In this document: positions 1 to 10,515 of the stretch, piece by piece
Numbering within the stretch: position 1 is the stretch's first letter
Layout: each line of letters starts with the position of its first letter
Assembly: GCA_910589415.1 (NCBI GenBank)
Contig: OU342631.1
Span: 19,282,001-19,346,000, forward strand
Direction: 5' to 3'
From: Malachius bipustulatus
Taxonomy: Eukaryota; Arthropoda; Insecta; Coleoptera; Melyridae
DNA length: 64,000 bases
The notes under the pieces: model-generated
Seen by the model: only the letters and a program-made list of their open reading frames with translations
The model's database searches: none
What the model was told of the DNA's origin: nothing
Position numbers and translations under genes: made by a program

Positions 1-183
1 TTTTTTTTTCAGAAAATCTAAACATAAATATTTTTATTGCATGAATCTTTAGGTTTGTCACATCGACTTTTCGTTACGATTTACTGAGGCGCAAAGAGAT
101 TTCTTGCAATTTCTCAGGTTTTCATACCTCAATAAAACACTTTAATATTATAAATCGAGCAATTTTCTTTCTCCAAAAATCTG
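1..183 (+). repeat. 5' part of amplicon unit 1, cut by window start
   Basis: This stretch aligns with the intergenic DNA upstream of gene copies 2-4 (about 11000-11180, 13840-14010 and 16540-16720). The shared landmarks are the 'acatcgacttttcgtta' block and the 'ctccaaaaatctg' end. It is therefore the upstream flank of copy 1, separated from the rest of that flank (from about 3127) by a 2.9-kb insertion. The array may continue to the left of the window. Confidence 0.75.
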
Positions 184-356
184 TTAGTGTATTTTTTAAT
201 AAAAAAATACACTATTGAGGACGACATCACTTTTCGAAAATCACCCAAACTCATCAAATGTCCACCGATCATGACCCCCAGATCACGAAAAAGTGGTTTT
301 CCAAAATTCACCTGCCCACGATATATATATATATATATAAATTATGAATGTAGTAA

Positions 357-1034
357 AACACCGTTATTTTTAATTATCCTAAAAAGTACATTAACAAATT
401 AATTTTTAACACACCTAATTTATCTAGTACCTTAACAACTACAGAAATTAACACCAATCAAACAAACTTACAAGTTACACAATTATTAATAAATCCTGAC
501 ACCACACAGAATACGGTTAATAACATTAATAATAATCAGTTCAAATTCACTAATTTTCCTTACATTGAAAACTTAACACACAAAATTATAAAAATTTTTA
601 AAGAAAATAATATAAAGTTTGCTCTTTATAATTACTTGACAAATAATACAATTTTTAATAAAAATAAAGATAAAATTCAAGTTTTAGATAGATCTAATTT
701 AGTGTATAAAATTAATTGCTTGAATTGTAACTTATCATATATTGGACACACTTCTCAATTGTTAAAACAAAGAGTATCTTTACATAAAAGTGACTCTAGA
801 CTTAGGCCAAATAGATGCACGTTAGCCAACCATGTACATAATACTAACTGTGAAATGGATTTTGAAAATATTAAGATATTAGAAACAGAAAGTAATCTTT
901 TTAAAAGACAATTTTTAGAAATGTGTCACATAAATGAAAATATCGATAACTGTATAAATTTAAAATCAGATATACAAAATTTAAATAGAATATATAGCTA
1001 TATTTTAAACTTTGAAAAACACAAAAATTTTTAA
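357..1034 (+). pseudogene. GIY-YIG endonuclease C-terminal fragment of a Penelope-like element
   Basis: The frame is open from just after a TAA at 354 to the stop at 1032-1034, giving about 225 codons. An Asn/Thr-rich linker comes first. About 110-120 codons in is the GIY-YIG core: 'LVYKINCLNCNLSYIG', with VYKI in place of GIY, Cys-x2-Cys between the two half-motifs, and YIG. The 'LLKQRVSLHK' helix follows, with the Arg typical of the family. In intact Penelope-like elements this domain cleaves target DNA and follows a reverse transcriptase. No RT motif lies upstream in any frame here, and the frame has no convincing own start codon. It is read as a truncated, inactive copy. The AT-rich codon use matches its surroundings. 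Confidence 0.7.
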
Positions 1035-1437
1035 ACAATTTATAGACAGGTACCTACCTAATTTCATAAATAAATAAATAACTAATGAACATATATAAAA
1101 ATAACTGTTGAAGTAGTACTGTTTAGATTCCTTTGTTTTGATTTTTGAGAAAATAATCCATTATTCACAATGTTAAAAAACTTCAAAACTTTTATGTCAT
1201 AAAATATATCAAAAATTTTTTTTTTTTTCTAAATTCTCATAAAAATTATTCTTAAATGTTGATATTTATAAATATTAAATGGTTTTTTGGCATAAATTTA
1301 CAAAACGAACTTTATTAACATTACATTATGAAGATTTTTGGAATTTTAAAGATGCTAATTTTATTTTGATCATTTGTTGTAAGTATTTATCTTAATATTT
1401 TTTGAAAAAATATTGATTTCTTATAATTACAGTTCTC

Positions 1438-1465
1438 CTGATGAAGATCTAAATTAAGATCGAAA
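1438..1465 (+). ncRNA. hammerhead-ribozyme-like motif in Penelope-like 3' flank
   Basis: A CTGATGA box (1438-1444) is followed by a 5-bp hairpin, GATCT (1446-1450) pairing with AGATC (1457-1461), and then GAAA (1462-1465). This is the order CUGAUGA - stem II - GAAA of hammerhead cores, which are known from Penelope-like elements. There is one extra A before stem II, stem I has only about three pairs, and stem III is very short, so the motif is probably degenerate or inactive. Confidence 0.35.
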
Positions 1466-1559
1466 TATATTGAGTTTAACAAAAAAGGATCATACCTTTT
1501 ATTTGCGACACACCGCTTGCCTTTACCTAATTTTCAAATATATATATATATATATTTCT

Positions 1560-2740
1560 CCAAAAACGCGAAATTTCGATTTTCAAAACGCTCCTGTAGC
1601 TTTATTTTTGAAGATTAGTAAACGAGATTTTGGATCCTTATAAAGCTTTGGAATGACTTTACATTTTCGTTGAAAAAATTTCCAAAAGTCGAATCACTTC
1701 TACAGGGTGTCCCTTCAAAATTCCCGCAATCCGGTTTTTGTGGTATCATTTCAGGTCGCAGTTTTCAATCTAAGAGGCTGAAATTTTTGTGGGAGTAAGA
1801 TATCCACAAGGAGTGGTCTGGTATTACACTTGAGCAAAATCGGCCAAGCCGTTTCAAAATGGCAGCCATTTGAATTTTTTGAAAATTTGCTATTTTTTGA
1901 GCCCCTGTATGAGCAAGATGGCAATAAAACTTTGAAATAAAATTAACAAGATTGGAAGAAAACTATTTGAAATTTGAATTAAAGCAATAAAATTGGCATT
2001 ATTTATATTAATAAGCCAGTGGCGTGGGTAGGAAAAGGGTAAAAATGTCTAAATTTCTATAACCGTTTATGAGTTCATTTTTAAAGAAATTGAACTGAAA
2101 TTTTCACAGTAGGCAAGTACACTAATATCCTTTAACCTTTAAAAGTTTCAAGAAGTAAATAAGAAAAATGACGGAGATATTAATATTTTTTTCATATGAT
2201 GTTTATTTCTGTAAAATTTTAAAACCGCTGCTGTAGCTTCATATTTAAGGATTAGTGAACGAAATTTTTTACCCTTGTGAAACTTCGAAATGACATTTGA
2301 TTTTCGTAAAAAAATTTTCCTAAAGCTGCGTTACTTCTACAGGGTGTCCCTCCAAATTAAAAACAAAAACCGTCTATGAGGCACGGTTTCTGGTCGCAGT
2401 TTTCAATCTAGGGGGCTGAAATTTTTTTATGAGCAAGATAGCCGCAAGGAGCGTCTGGTTCTGTATTTGAGTAAAATCGAGCCGTTTCAAAATGGCGGCC
2501 TTTTCAATTTTAGAAAAAATTGCCAAAATTTGAACCCCTATACCTACCTACCTATAAGCAAGTTAGAAAAACAAATTTAAACCAAATTAACACGATTGGA
2601 AGAAAATTATTTTAAATTTGAGTTAATGCAGTAAAATTTGCATATTTTTCATTAATAAGCCAGTGGCGTGGGTAGGAAAAGGGTAAAAATGGCTAAATTT
2701 CTATAACCGTTTATTAGCCTTTTTTGAAGGAATTGAGCTG
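1560..2740 (+). repeat. Tandem duplication, period about 637 bp
   Basis: Two diverged direct copies, about 1560-2200 and 2205-2740. Paired landmarks are 'cagggtgtccct' (1703 and 2340), 'ggtcgcagttttcaatcta' (about 1754 and 2393) and 'ccagtggcgtgggtagg' (about 2016 and 2658). A third, poorer partial copy starts near 2877. There is no coding frame. The block belongs to the inserted DNA of unit 1. Confidence 0.75.
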
Positions 2741-3289
2741 AAGTTTTTCCAGTAGACAGTTTTAACATGATGTTTATTCCTCTAAAATTTCAAATTTTCG
2801 GTTTTCAAAATTCCCCTTTCACTTTTTGCGAATTTATTAAAGGTAGTGTAAAGAATAGTATTTTTTAAGTAAAGTTAGCCAGTGGCGGACACAGGAAAAG
2901 GAAAAAAAAATTAAATTTGCCAATTTTTTTTTATTTTGTTAAATTTAAAAATCCATTCTAAGGCACGTGTCCAAACTAAATGAAATGAAATTTTCTCAGT
3001 AAACCACTACGCTAATATGACCTGACTATGGAAAATTTCAGAAATCCCATTTAAAAAGCGGTGAAAATATTGATAATTGAATCGCATAAAAATACACTAT
3101 TTCTGCGATTGATGCGCAAGAAGGTTTTTGATGATGTTGTAATGTCAGAAAGGTAATTATATAAGACTAGTGTTTACTTAACGTTAGTTTTCAGTTAAAA
3201 ATGAAGAAATGATCCTTCAAGAAGTCTTCATATTTCTCATCTTTCTATAAATTGTCAATTCGAATTTACCAATACTTTTACTTTAATAA

Positions 3290-3607
3290 GAGTCTTTCGT
3301 AATCAACTTACTCCCGTGTACCTTAAACCAATCAAAGTCTAATAATCGAAGAACTTTATTGTTCTCCAATCAAAGTAGTAACTAATTAAGAAAGCTTATT
3401 ATTGCCTCCAATAGGTAGGTATCATAAATAGATTTTTGATTAGTTTTCTGTTTTATCTAAAATTGAAATCTTTTTTACTACAATAATCACTTTAAAAGGA
3501 TAATCTCAGATTGCCATGCAAGTACATTTTCTTGGTAAGTTATTGTCCGAGCTTTCTAATCAAGAAAAAAAGGATTGTATATAGGTATTCGTATTTTTTC
3601 TATAAAG
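3290..3607 (+). promoter_or_regulatory. Conserved upstream region with two CCAAT motifs, gene copy 1
   Basis: All four gene copies share this upstream block (also about 11330-11633, 14140-14411 and 16870-17159). Copy 1 has two CCAAT motifs inside 'ccaatcaaag' (3328-3337) and 'ccaatcaaagtag' (3366). Both are kept in copies 2 and 4, but only the second in copy 3. A TATATA lies at 3578-3583. A TATAAAG touches the start codon in copies 1, 2 and 4 but not copy 3, so it is not a convincing TATA box for this start. The transcription start cannot be fixed; the region is a candidate proximal promoter. Confidence 0.45.
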
Positions 3608-4722
3608 ATGTCTCATCTTAGAATCATTGTCCTTGCTTGTTTCATTAGATTGGTAAGTATGCATTTGAAAATCATTTCGCAAATGGTGTTTTTTTTAAAT
3701 GTAAGAATCTGCTTCAATGTTAGTCTCAGTTAAAAAAATCTAAATTTTCGGTCTAAAAAAGAGTACCTACTCTTTTCAATCTAATTGGGATAACACATTG
3801 ATTAATAAATATGTTACCTACTCTGATTCTAATAATTTTATTTATTCCATTATTTATCATACTTCTTCGGAACAGTCGGCTACCGCCTAACTTGATGTAA
3901 CAGGAAAATAACTACATTTTGACGTATTTTCAGGCATTTTCAAATATTTATGTTCCTCAAATACCGCAAACAAGACCTCACGGCGTAGAAGCAGTTGCTC
4001 CTTTACATAAACTACGTGATATAAACGCATTAGACTACTTGCAAATAAAAGTTAAGCTTCTAAATCGCAGCGTTCTTGCTTCTAACTGGTATGCCTACAC
4101 AAGCTTCAAGGACATGGTAAACCAGGCGGAAGATCTGCTGACTGCTTTTGAGGGAGCCTTAGAGCAACAAGGTGCTTACTATAACTTTAAAACCAACGAA
4201 TTGGAATATAATTGCATAGTTCACAATCTTGTTGAGGTTGAAAAATGCGTTATCTGCGCTCAAGAAGCTAATTATGGTGGTCTACAACAGAACTACATGT
4301 ATTTATACAATAGGGAACTATCAACATTAGCCGAAATGACAGAGATACAAATTAACCGAAGGCTAAAAGTACCACTCGAACATATCAATAATACACTTAG
4401 TACTATGGTGAAGGACGTTGAAGATATAGCAAACGGTGCGGAGGGGATAATCCAAGATGTGTCTCAGCATGTAGGTGATAGATATTCATTTATACTGTCA
4501 ACCTTTAGGCCATATGTGACAGATGAGTTAATTCCGGCTGTATCAAAGAATTTTACTAAGATGGCCCTTTCTTACTTCAAAACTCACTTGGAGGCGTACA
4601 ACAACGAGAGTATGGCTGTCTTAAATCGAGTTAGTACTTGCTTTAGCAGTTCTGTTCCCATGGTAACTACGTTCAATAAAGATTTGCCTCATCTTGGATT
4701 ATTTGAAGCCCAATTTTTATAA
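3608..4722 (+). CDS. Secreted protein of unknown family, paralogue 1
   Basis: Two exons: 3608-3652 and 3934-4722. The intron is 281 bp, phase 0, with donor GTAAGT and acceptor TTTTCAG. The first exon encodes 15 residues, MSHLRIIVLACFIRL, a hydrophobic signal sequence probably cleaved within or just after the AFS that opens exon 2. The product is 277 residues and the mature part is mostly helix-like, with no membrane span. Four cysteines lie at about 109, 120, 123 (Cys-x2-Cys) and 251, and there are N-glycosylation sequons near 59, 167, 221 and 239. The frame stays open upstream of exon 2 but only into intron sequence with no ATG. An AATAAA lies at 4843. The family was not recognised. A signal peptide with lineage-specific tandem amplification fits a secreted gland or interaction protein, but that is inference. 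Confidence 0.75.
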
Positions 4723-4842
4723 TTATTTTCCTAGAGTTCTATTTCTTAGAGTAAAGAGTATAGAGTACCTACCACCTATACTGAAAAGCCGATTTTATTT
4801 TCATGTAAGTAATTTTCATGGTAAAATTATCATGTGAGCCTG

Positions 4843-4848
4843 AATAAA
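4843..4848 (+). other. Polyadenylation signal, gene copy 1
   Basis: AATAAA about 120 bp after the stop codon. It sits in a conserved block ('gcctgaataaactgtaat') that copies 2 (12911-12916) and 4 (18554-18559) also keep. Copy 3 has lost it. Confidence 0.6.
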
Positions 4849-4974
4849 CTGTAATGTATGAAATAATAATAAGATTTTTTCAATTCACAATACACCTATC
4901 AATTCATTCCCTCGCAAAGGTCGCGCAAAGGTAAGAGCGCAATGACTTTAGTGCATGGGAGGTCGCCGACTATA

Positions 4975-4982
4975 CGCGATGA
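4975..4982 (+). repeat. Target-site duplication, left copy
   Basis: CGCGATGA directly before the foldback element. The same 8 bp occurs directly after it at 10516-10523, and once in the empty site of unit 2 ('tatacgcgatgatcgg', about 13036), which shows the pre-insertion sequence. Confidence 0.9.
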
Positions 4983-6510
4983 ATGTCCCTGAAGTTAGAT
5001 TCGGATTCGGATTCGGTGTACACTCTGGGTCAACATTATTGACAATCATAAGAAAAACGACTTTATGTAATAATTACTGCTGGCAACCTACAGAAAGACA
5101 TATCTGGACTTTTGAACTTGCAACCCAGAACAAAGGGGCGCTGTCCCCCTCGAAAATGACGTAAAATTTAAAATTTAATTTCTCTCCTATATTTGTAATT
5201 AATTATTTGCGACGTCACGCCGGTTTTTAAAAAGCGAATCTATAGCACCAAATGATAGTTATGAAGCCACTTTAGAACATATCGAAAGCTGCTCACTTGC
5301 AAACCAGAACAAAGGGGCGCTGTCACCCTCGAAAATGACGTGAACTTGAAAATTTATTTTCTCTCCTACATTCATAATTAATTAATGGTGACGTCACGCC
5401 GGTATTTAAAAAGCGAATCTATAGCACCAAATGATAGTTATGAAGCCACTTTAGAACATATCGAAAGCTGCTCACTTGCAAACCAGAACAAAGGGGCGCT
5501 GTCACCCTCGAAAATGACGTGAACTTGAAAATTTATTTTCTCTCCTACATTCATAATTAATTAATGTCGACGTCACGCCGGTATTTAAAAAGCGAATCTG
5601 TAGCACCAAATGATAGTTAGGAAGCCACTTTAGAACATATCGAAAGCTGCTCACTTGCAACCCAGAACAAAGGGACGCTGTCACCGTCGAAAATGACGCA
5701 AACTTTGCAAACTTGAAAATTTATTTTCTCTCCTACATTCATAATTAATTAATGGCGACGTCACGCCGGTATTTAAAAAGCGAATCTGTAGCACCAAATG
5801 ATAGTTAGGAAGCTACTTTAGAACATATCGAAAGCTGCTCACTTGCAAACCAGAACAAAGGGGTGCTGTCACCCTCGAAAATGACGTGAACTTGAAAATT
5901 TATTTTCTCTCCTACATTCATAATTAATTAATGTCGACGTCACGCCGGTATTTAAAAAGCGAATCTGTAGCACCAAATGATAGTTAGGAAGCCACTTTAG
6001 AACATATCGAAAGCTGCTCACTTGCAACCCAGAACAAAGGGACGCTGTCACCGTCGAAAATGACGCAAACTTTGCAAACTTGAAAATTTATTTTCTCTCC
6101 TACATTCATAATTAATTAATGGCGACGTCACGCCGGTATTTAAAAAGCGAATCTGTAGCACCAAATGATAGTTATGAAGCCACTTTAGAACATATCGAAA
6201 GCTGCTCACTTGCAAACCAGAACAAAGGGGCGCTGTCACCCTCGAAAATGACGTGAACTTGAAAATTTATTTTCTCTCCTACATTCATAATTAATTAATG
6301 GTGACGTCACGCCGGTATTTAAAAAGCGAATCTATAGCACCAAATGATAGTTATGAAGCCACTTTAGAACATATCGAAAGCTGCTCACTTGCAACCCAGA
6401 ACAAAGGGACGCTGTCACCGTCGAAAATGACGCAAACTTTGCAAACTTGAAAATTTATTTTCTCTCCTACATTCATAATTATAATTGCGACGTCACGCCG
6501 GTGTCTGGAA
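4983..6510 (+). repeat. Left foldback arm: terminal segment plus about 8 tandem units
   Basis: A unique terminal segment of about 170 bp, with a GGATTC triple repeat, is followed by tandem units of about 180-188 bp. Each unit runs from 'aaatgacg' to 'ctgtcaccctcg' (5153, 5333, 5513, 5690, 5878, 6057, 6245, 6425). Most contain 'cgacgtcacgccgg' or 'tgacgtcacgccgg'. Two unit subtypes alternate, one with an extra 'caaactttg'. Short open frames on the minus strand recur once per unit and are by-products of the repeat, not genes. Confidence 0.85.
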
Positions 6511-6655
6511 ACATACCTAATTATTAGCAATTTAAATAAAAAAAATTAAAATATAAATTTCGTCAACTATTTTCTTTGACAGATGTTATGTCCACAAAAT
6601 AGTTGACGAAAATATTTTTTTTTTAATTCATTTAAATTACCAATATGTTTCCAGA
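6503..6655. mobile_element. Small MITE, 153 bp
   Basis: Inverted termini GTCTGGAAACATA ... TATGTTTCCAGAC enclose two pairing arms ('cgtcaactattttc' against 'aaaatagttgacg'). It sits at the junction of the left arm and the core of the foldback element. No coding capacity. Confidence 0.6.
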
Positions 6656-7024
6656 CCTATTTAATTGGACAAATTGTTAATCCCGCTCCAAACATTGAAG
6701 AAACGACTTCCATGTCTCTATCTTCACTTTTTACATATCCTACTATGTGGTTTAAAGTTTAATACAGGAGGGTGATGAAAATTATCTAATTTTTTCACCC
6801 TATGTAACACTTTCATCTACATCATATAATAGTACATAGAAAGTTGAAACAGGGACGCGTAAGTCGTTTTCCGCGCGGTATTTGGGGCCAATTCCAATAT
6901 CAGCTGCCTTCAAAATGAAGAATTGCGATTTTCACTTTTTTGTAACTCATGACTTACTCATTTTGTACTACAACTATTAAAACCATTATTATTGGATATT
7001 GTCACGTAATATGAAAATACAATA
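6656..7024 (+). repeat. Single arm of a foldback family also seen at 51-53 kb
   Basis: The stretch resembles the arms of the elements at 51225-52110 and 52522-53372. Shared features are a 'ggtgatgaaaatt...tttttcaccct' hairpin at about 6769-6806, then 'gcgattttcacttt...aactcatgactta' and 'attaaaaccattattattgg'. It ends where the 7027 MITE begins, so it looks interrupted by that insertion. Confidence 0.5.
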
Positions 7025-7026
7025 AT

Positions 7027-7674
7027 ACAGGGTGTATTGTAACGTCCGCATAATATTAGCACCACACGTGATTCTATATCAAAAACAGAACATAAAGTTT
7101 TAATACCGTTTAGCTCTTAGACCTCAAATAACGAAGTTATCGACCATTGTAGTTTAAATTTGAAGTTTTTTAATACTCAAAAATATTGCTTAATATTATT
7201 AAAAAATTCTTAAGTAAGAAGTAAAATAGCCAAATTATCCAAAATTTTAGATTTTTTTTTGGGTAAAAATGGTTTTAATTAACATTTCAAAACTAGGAAT
7301 TATTTGATTTCCTGAGTTCCAATACTTCCAATCAATATTGCAACTGCGCGTTTTAATTGTTGAATAAAAAATTGAAAAAATAAAAAATCTTTAAAAAAAT
7401 TGCAACATTGACACGTCGCAGCATGACATTTGTCTTGTTGCACCTTTTTTCGATTACATAGCAACGGCACACTATACCAGTGAGGTGACTTCACGTCTAA
7501 TAAGTTATCTTAATTTTTATACCAGCGCCAGTGTTGCAAAATTTAAGAACGTTAAATTGTCCATATCTTAAAATCTGTGTACATCAAGAAAAAACTGTTG
7601 AGGACTTTTTTGTTCTGTTTTTGATTTAGAATCGCGTGGTGCTAATATTATGCGGACGTTACAATACACCCTGT
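7027..7674. mobile_element. TA-flanked MITE, copy 1 (about 648 bp)
   Basis: Terminal inverted repeats of about 70 bp start CAGGGTGTATTGTAACGTCC and end with its reverse complement. They are flanked by TA on both sides, as for Tc1/mariner-type insertions. There is no transposase. A second copy with the same interior lies at 42350-42986. Confidence 0.8.
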
Positions 7675-7707
7675 ATACTAATATTAGTAACAATATACAA
7701 CAATATC

Positions 7708-8083
7708 GGTGGAGTGCTAGAACGTTAATTACAGATCTGCCAGATAATTACTGATTTTTAAATGTCCTGTATTGTCAAAATGTTGGTCTGTCAAAAAATT
7801 TGGGTTCTCGGGCGCTCCAGACTTGACAACTGTCAGGACGATGGGTTAAAACCCGATTCCAATTCGACAGGCTATTAATTGTCTTTATACTCATTAAGAC
7901 CTACCTACCTACGGTGTTGTGTTAGCCTGATATTCCTGGAAATAAACTCAACCCCCTTTTAGAAGAGTTAACTACTGATAAAAAATGAAAGACCATTCAA
8001 AATATTCACCCTATTTTCAAAATTTGCAATTTAAAATCAATAATTATCTGACAAATCTTTAATTAGCGTTCTAGCACTCCACC
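7708..8083. mobile_element. MITE, about 376 bp
   Basis: Inverted ends GGTGGAGTGCTAGAACGTTA ... and the near-perfect reverse complement, pairing over about 55 bp. Non-coding. It is nested in the core of the foldback element. Confidence 0.65.
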
Positions 8084-8339
8084 CTTATATGTGATATAAG
8101 CAATTATTTGGGAATGTTTTAAGAAAAGAACACTCTTTTTTCTACGCCAAGCTTTCGAATTTTATTTAATTCTTCTTCAAGGCTCTCTATAAAATGATTA
8201 ACAATATTGAAATTTAGTACATAGGTAGGTCTTATAATGATGTAAATTTTATACTTACAAAAGTAGTGATTAAAATCTTCAAAAGTTCTTGCAAATTATT
8301 GTATTGTTTTTAATCATAAAATTTGTAAAAATCGGTAAA

Positions 8340-8460
8340 ATATATCAGTGGTAAATTCTAGTTTTGACTAGGTATGTCTAGTTTTAACAAAGCCTATTAG
8401 TAAAAACGAGTTTTAACTAGGGAAAACTAGTTCTAACGGAAAACGGGTTTTAACTGTAAC
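8340..8460 (+). repeat. Short imperfect repeats of 'ctagttttaac'
   Basis: At least five variants of 'ctagttttaac/gagttttaac' occur in about 110 bp. Nothing else was recognised in the core between 8084 and 8740. Confidence 0.5.
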
Positions 8461-8739
8461 ATATACATATGTATACAATAATATTAAAAAAAGGACAATG
8501 CAACTTTTACAAAAAAATGTTACGTCAATTTTGAATATAAATTAAATAAAATTAAATATAAGAATGGACTCTTTAGGGTTTTTTCAATGCTACAAAATTA
8601 ACAACTAAAGTAGGTAGTGAATTTATTACAATTGGCTGTTCCACACTCCATGCATTATACAGATGAAGATAGTTGATGACGTATTTTTTATTTTTTTAGT
8701 AATTAATCATTCTGTACACACAATATCTTGAATTATTTA

Positions 8740-10515
8740 AAGTCGGAAAGAATGTGTTCTAGTTTGCAAGTGTGCATCCTTCGATATGTTTTAGAGTGGC
8801 TTTCCAACTATCATTTGGTGCTATTGATTCGCTTTTTAAATACCGGCGTGCCGTCGCAATTAATTAATTACAAATATAGGAGAGAAAATAAATTTTCAAG
8901 TTTACGTCATTTTCGAGGGTGACATCGCCCCTTTGTTCTGGTTTGCAAGTGAGCAGCTTTCGATATGTTCTAAAGTGGCTTCCTAACTATCATTTGGTGC
9001 TACAGATTCGCTTTTTAAAAACCGGCGTGACGTCGCCATTAATTAATTATGAATGTAGGAGAGAAAATAAATCTTCAAGTTTGCGTCATTTTCGACGGTG
9101 ACAGCGTCCCTTTGTTCTGGGTTGCAAGTGAGCAGCTTTCGATATGTTTTAAAGTGGCTTCCTAGCTATCATTTGGTGCTACAGATTCGCTTTTTAAATA
9201 CCGGCGTGACGTCGCCATTAATTAATTATGAATGTAGGAGAGAAAATAAATTTTCAAGTTCACGTCATTTTCGAGGGTGACAGCGCCCCTTTGTTCTGGT
9301 TTGCAAGTGAGCAGCTTTCGATATGTTCTAAAGTAGCTTCCTAACTATCATTTGGTGCTACAGATTCGCTTTTTAAATACCGGCGTGACGTCGACATTAA
9401 TTATTTATGAATGTAGGAGAGAAAATAAATTTTCAAGTTTGCGTCATTTTCGACGGTGACAGCGCCCCTTTGTTCTGGTTTGCAAGTGAGCAGCTTTCGA
9501 TATGTTCTAAAGTGGCTTCATAACTATCATTTGGTGCTATAGATTCGCTTTTTAAATACCGGCGTGACGTCACCATTAATTAATTATGAATGTAGGAGAG
9601 AAAATAAATTTTCAAGTTCACGTCATTTTCGAGGGTGACAGCGCCCCTTTGTTCTGGTTTGCAAGTGAGCAGCTTTCGATATGTTCTAAAGTAGCTTCCT
9701 AACTATCATTTGGTGCTATAGATTCGCTTTTTAAAAACCGGCGTGACGTCGCAATTAATTAATTATGAATGTAGGAGAGAAAATAAATTTTCAAGTTTGC
9801 GTCATTTTCGACGGTGACAGCGTCCCTTTGTTCTGGGTTGCAAGTGAGCAGCTTTCGATATGTTTTAAAGTGGCTTCCTAACTATCATTTGGTGCTATAG
9901 ATTCGCTTTTTAAAAACCGGCGTGACGTCGCAATTAATTAATTATGAATGTAGGAGAGAAAATAAATTTTCAAGTTTGCGTCATTTTCGACGGTGACAGC
10001 GTCCCTTTGTTCTGGGTTGCAAGTGAGCAGCTTTCGATATGTTTTAAAGTGGCTTCCTAACTATCATTTGGTGCTATAGATTCGCTTTTTAAAAACCGGC
10101 GTGACGTCGCAATTAATTAATTATGAATGTAGGAGAGAAAATAAATCTTCAAGTTTGCGTCATTTTCGACGGTGACAGCGCCCCTTTGTTCTGGTTTGCA
10201 AGTGAGCAGCTTTCGATATGTTCTAAAGTGGCTTCCTAACTATCATTTGGTGCTATAGATTCGCTTTTTAAAAACCGGCGTGACGTCGCAAATAATTAAT
10301 TACAAATATAGGAGAGAAAATAAATTTTAAATTTTACGTCATTTTCGAGGGGGACAGCGCCCCTTTGTTCTGGGTTGCAAGTTCAAAAGTCCAGATATGT
10401 CTTTCTGTAGGTTGCCAGCAGTAATTATTACATAAAGTCGTTTTTCTTATGATTGTCAATAATGTTGACCCAGAGTGTACACCGAATCCGAATCCGAATC
10501 TAACTTCAGGGACAT
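8740..10515 (-). repeat. Right foldback arm: about 9 tandem units plus terminal segment
   Basis: Reverse-complement counterpart of the left arm, with units about 179 bp apart ('cgtcatttt' near 8904, 9084, 9264, 9443, 9622, 9802, 9979, 10157, 10336). Units at 9802 and 9979 are nearly identical, which suggests recent unit duplication. The first unit (8740-8900) is the most diverged. Confidence 0.85.

Larger units (their letters stand above)
322..1556 (+). mobile_element. Penelope-like retroelement, 5'-truncated
   Basis: The segment lies between two (TA)n tracts (about 322-340 and 1538-1555). It carries an open frame ending in a GIY-YIG endonuclease domain, an AT-rich 3' untranslated region, and a hammerhead-like motif at 1438-1465. 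The GIY-YIG domain with an internal Cys-x2-Cys is the usual C-terminal domain of Penelope-like elements. The reverse-transcriptase part that should precede it is absent, so this is a 5'-truncated copy. Flanking TA tracts suggest insertion into a TA microsatellite, or repeats generated at integration. Confidence 0.7.
184..3126. mobile_element. 2.9-kb insertion in amplicon unit 1
   Basis: The other amplicon units run straight from 'ctccaaaaatctg' into 'attggtggtgttgtaatg'. Here the two parts are separated by about 2.9 kb. Near the two edges are short inverted matches: 'agtgtatttttt' at about 187-198 and 'aaaaatacact' at about 3088-3098. This suggests a DNA transposon with short or eroded inverted ends, but no clean target duplication was found and the right edge is uncertain by about 30 bp. 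It contains the Penelope-like fragment (about 322-1556) and a roughly 640-bp tandem duplication (1560-2740). No transposase was recognised. Confidence 0.5.
4983..10515. mobile_element. 5.53-kb foldback DNA transposon with tandem-repeat arms
   Basis: The element begins ATGTCCCTGAAG and ends with the reverse complement CTTCAGGGACAT, inside a perfect 8-bp duplication, CGCGATGA. The outer roughly 280 bp of the two ends are almost identical in inverted orientation. Each arm then continues as tandem units of about 180 bp: 8 in the left arm (to about 6510) and 9 in the right (from about 8740). The core (6510-8740) encodes no transposase and is filled with other MITEs, so the element is non-autonomous. 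Foldback-like architecture plus an 8-bp duplication fits the hAT or P superfamilies (Galileo-like), but the ends match neither well enough to assign. Confidence 0.85.

Noticed and set aside
3870..3915. 'cagtcggctaccgcctaact' block conserved in all introns, possible cassette exon
   Set aside because: Copy 1 lacks a GT donor after it, copy 3 has an 8-bp duplication, and no consistent frame exists.
3919..3933. TTG-initiated N-terminal extension (MTYFQ) of the secreted paralogues
   Set aside because: The five codons lie in the intron and contain the acceptor TTTTCAG. A conserved signal-peptide exon supplies the start.
5153..6510. CRISPR-like array
   Set aside because: Whole units of about 180 bp are repeated with no unique spacers, in a eukaryotic transposon.
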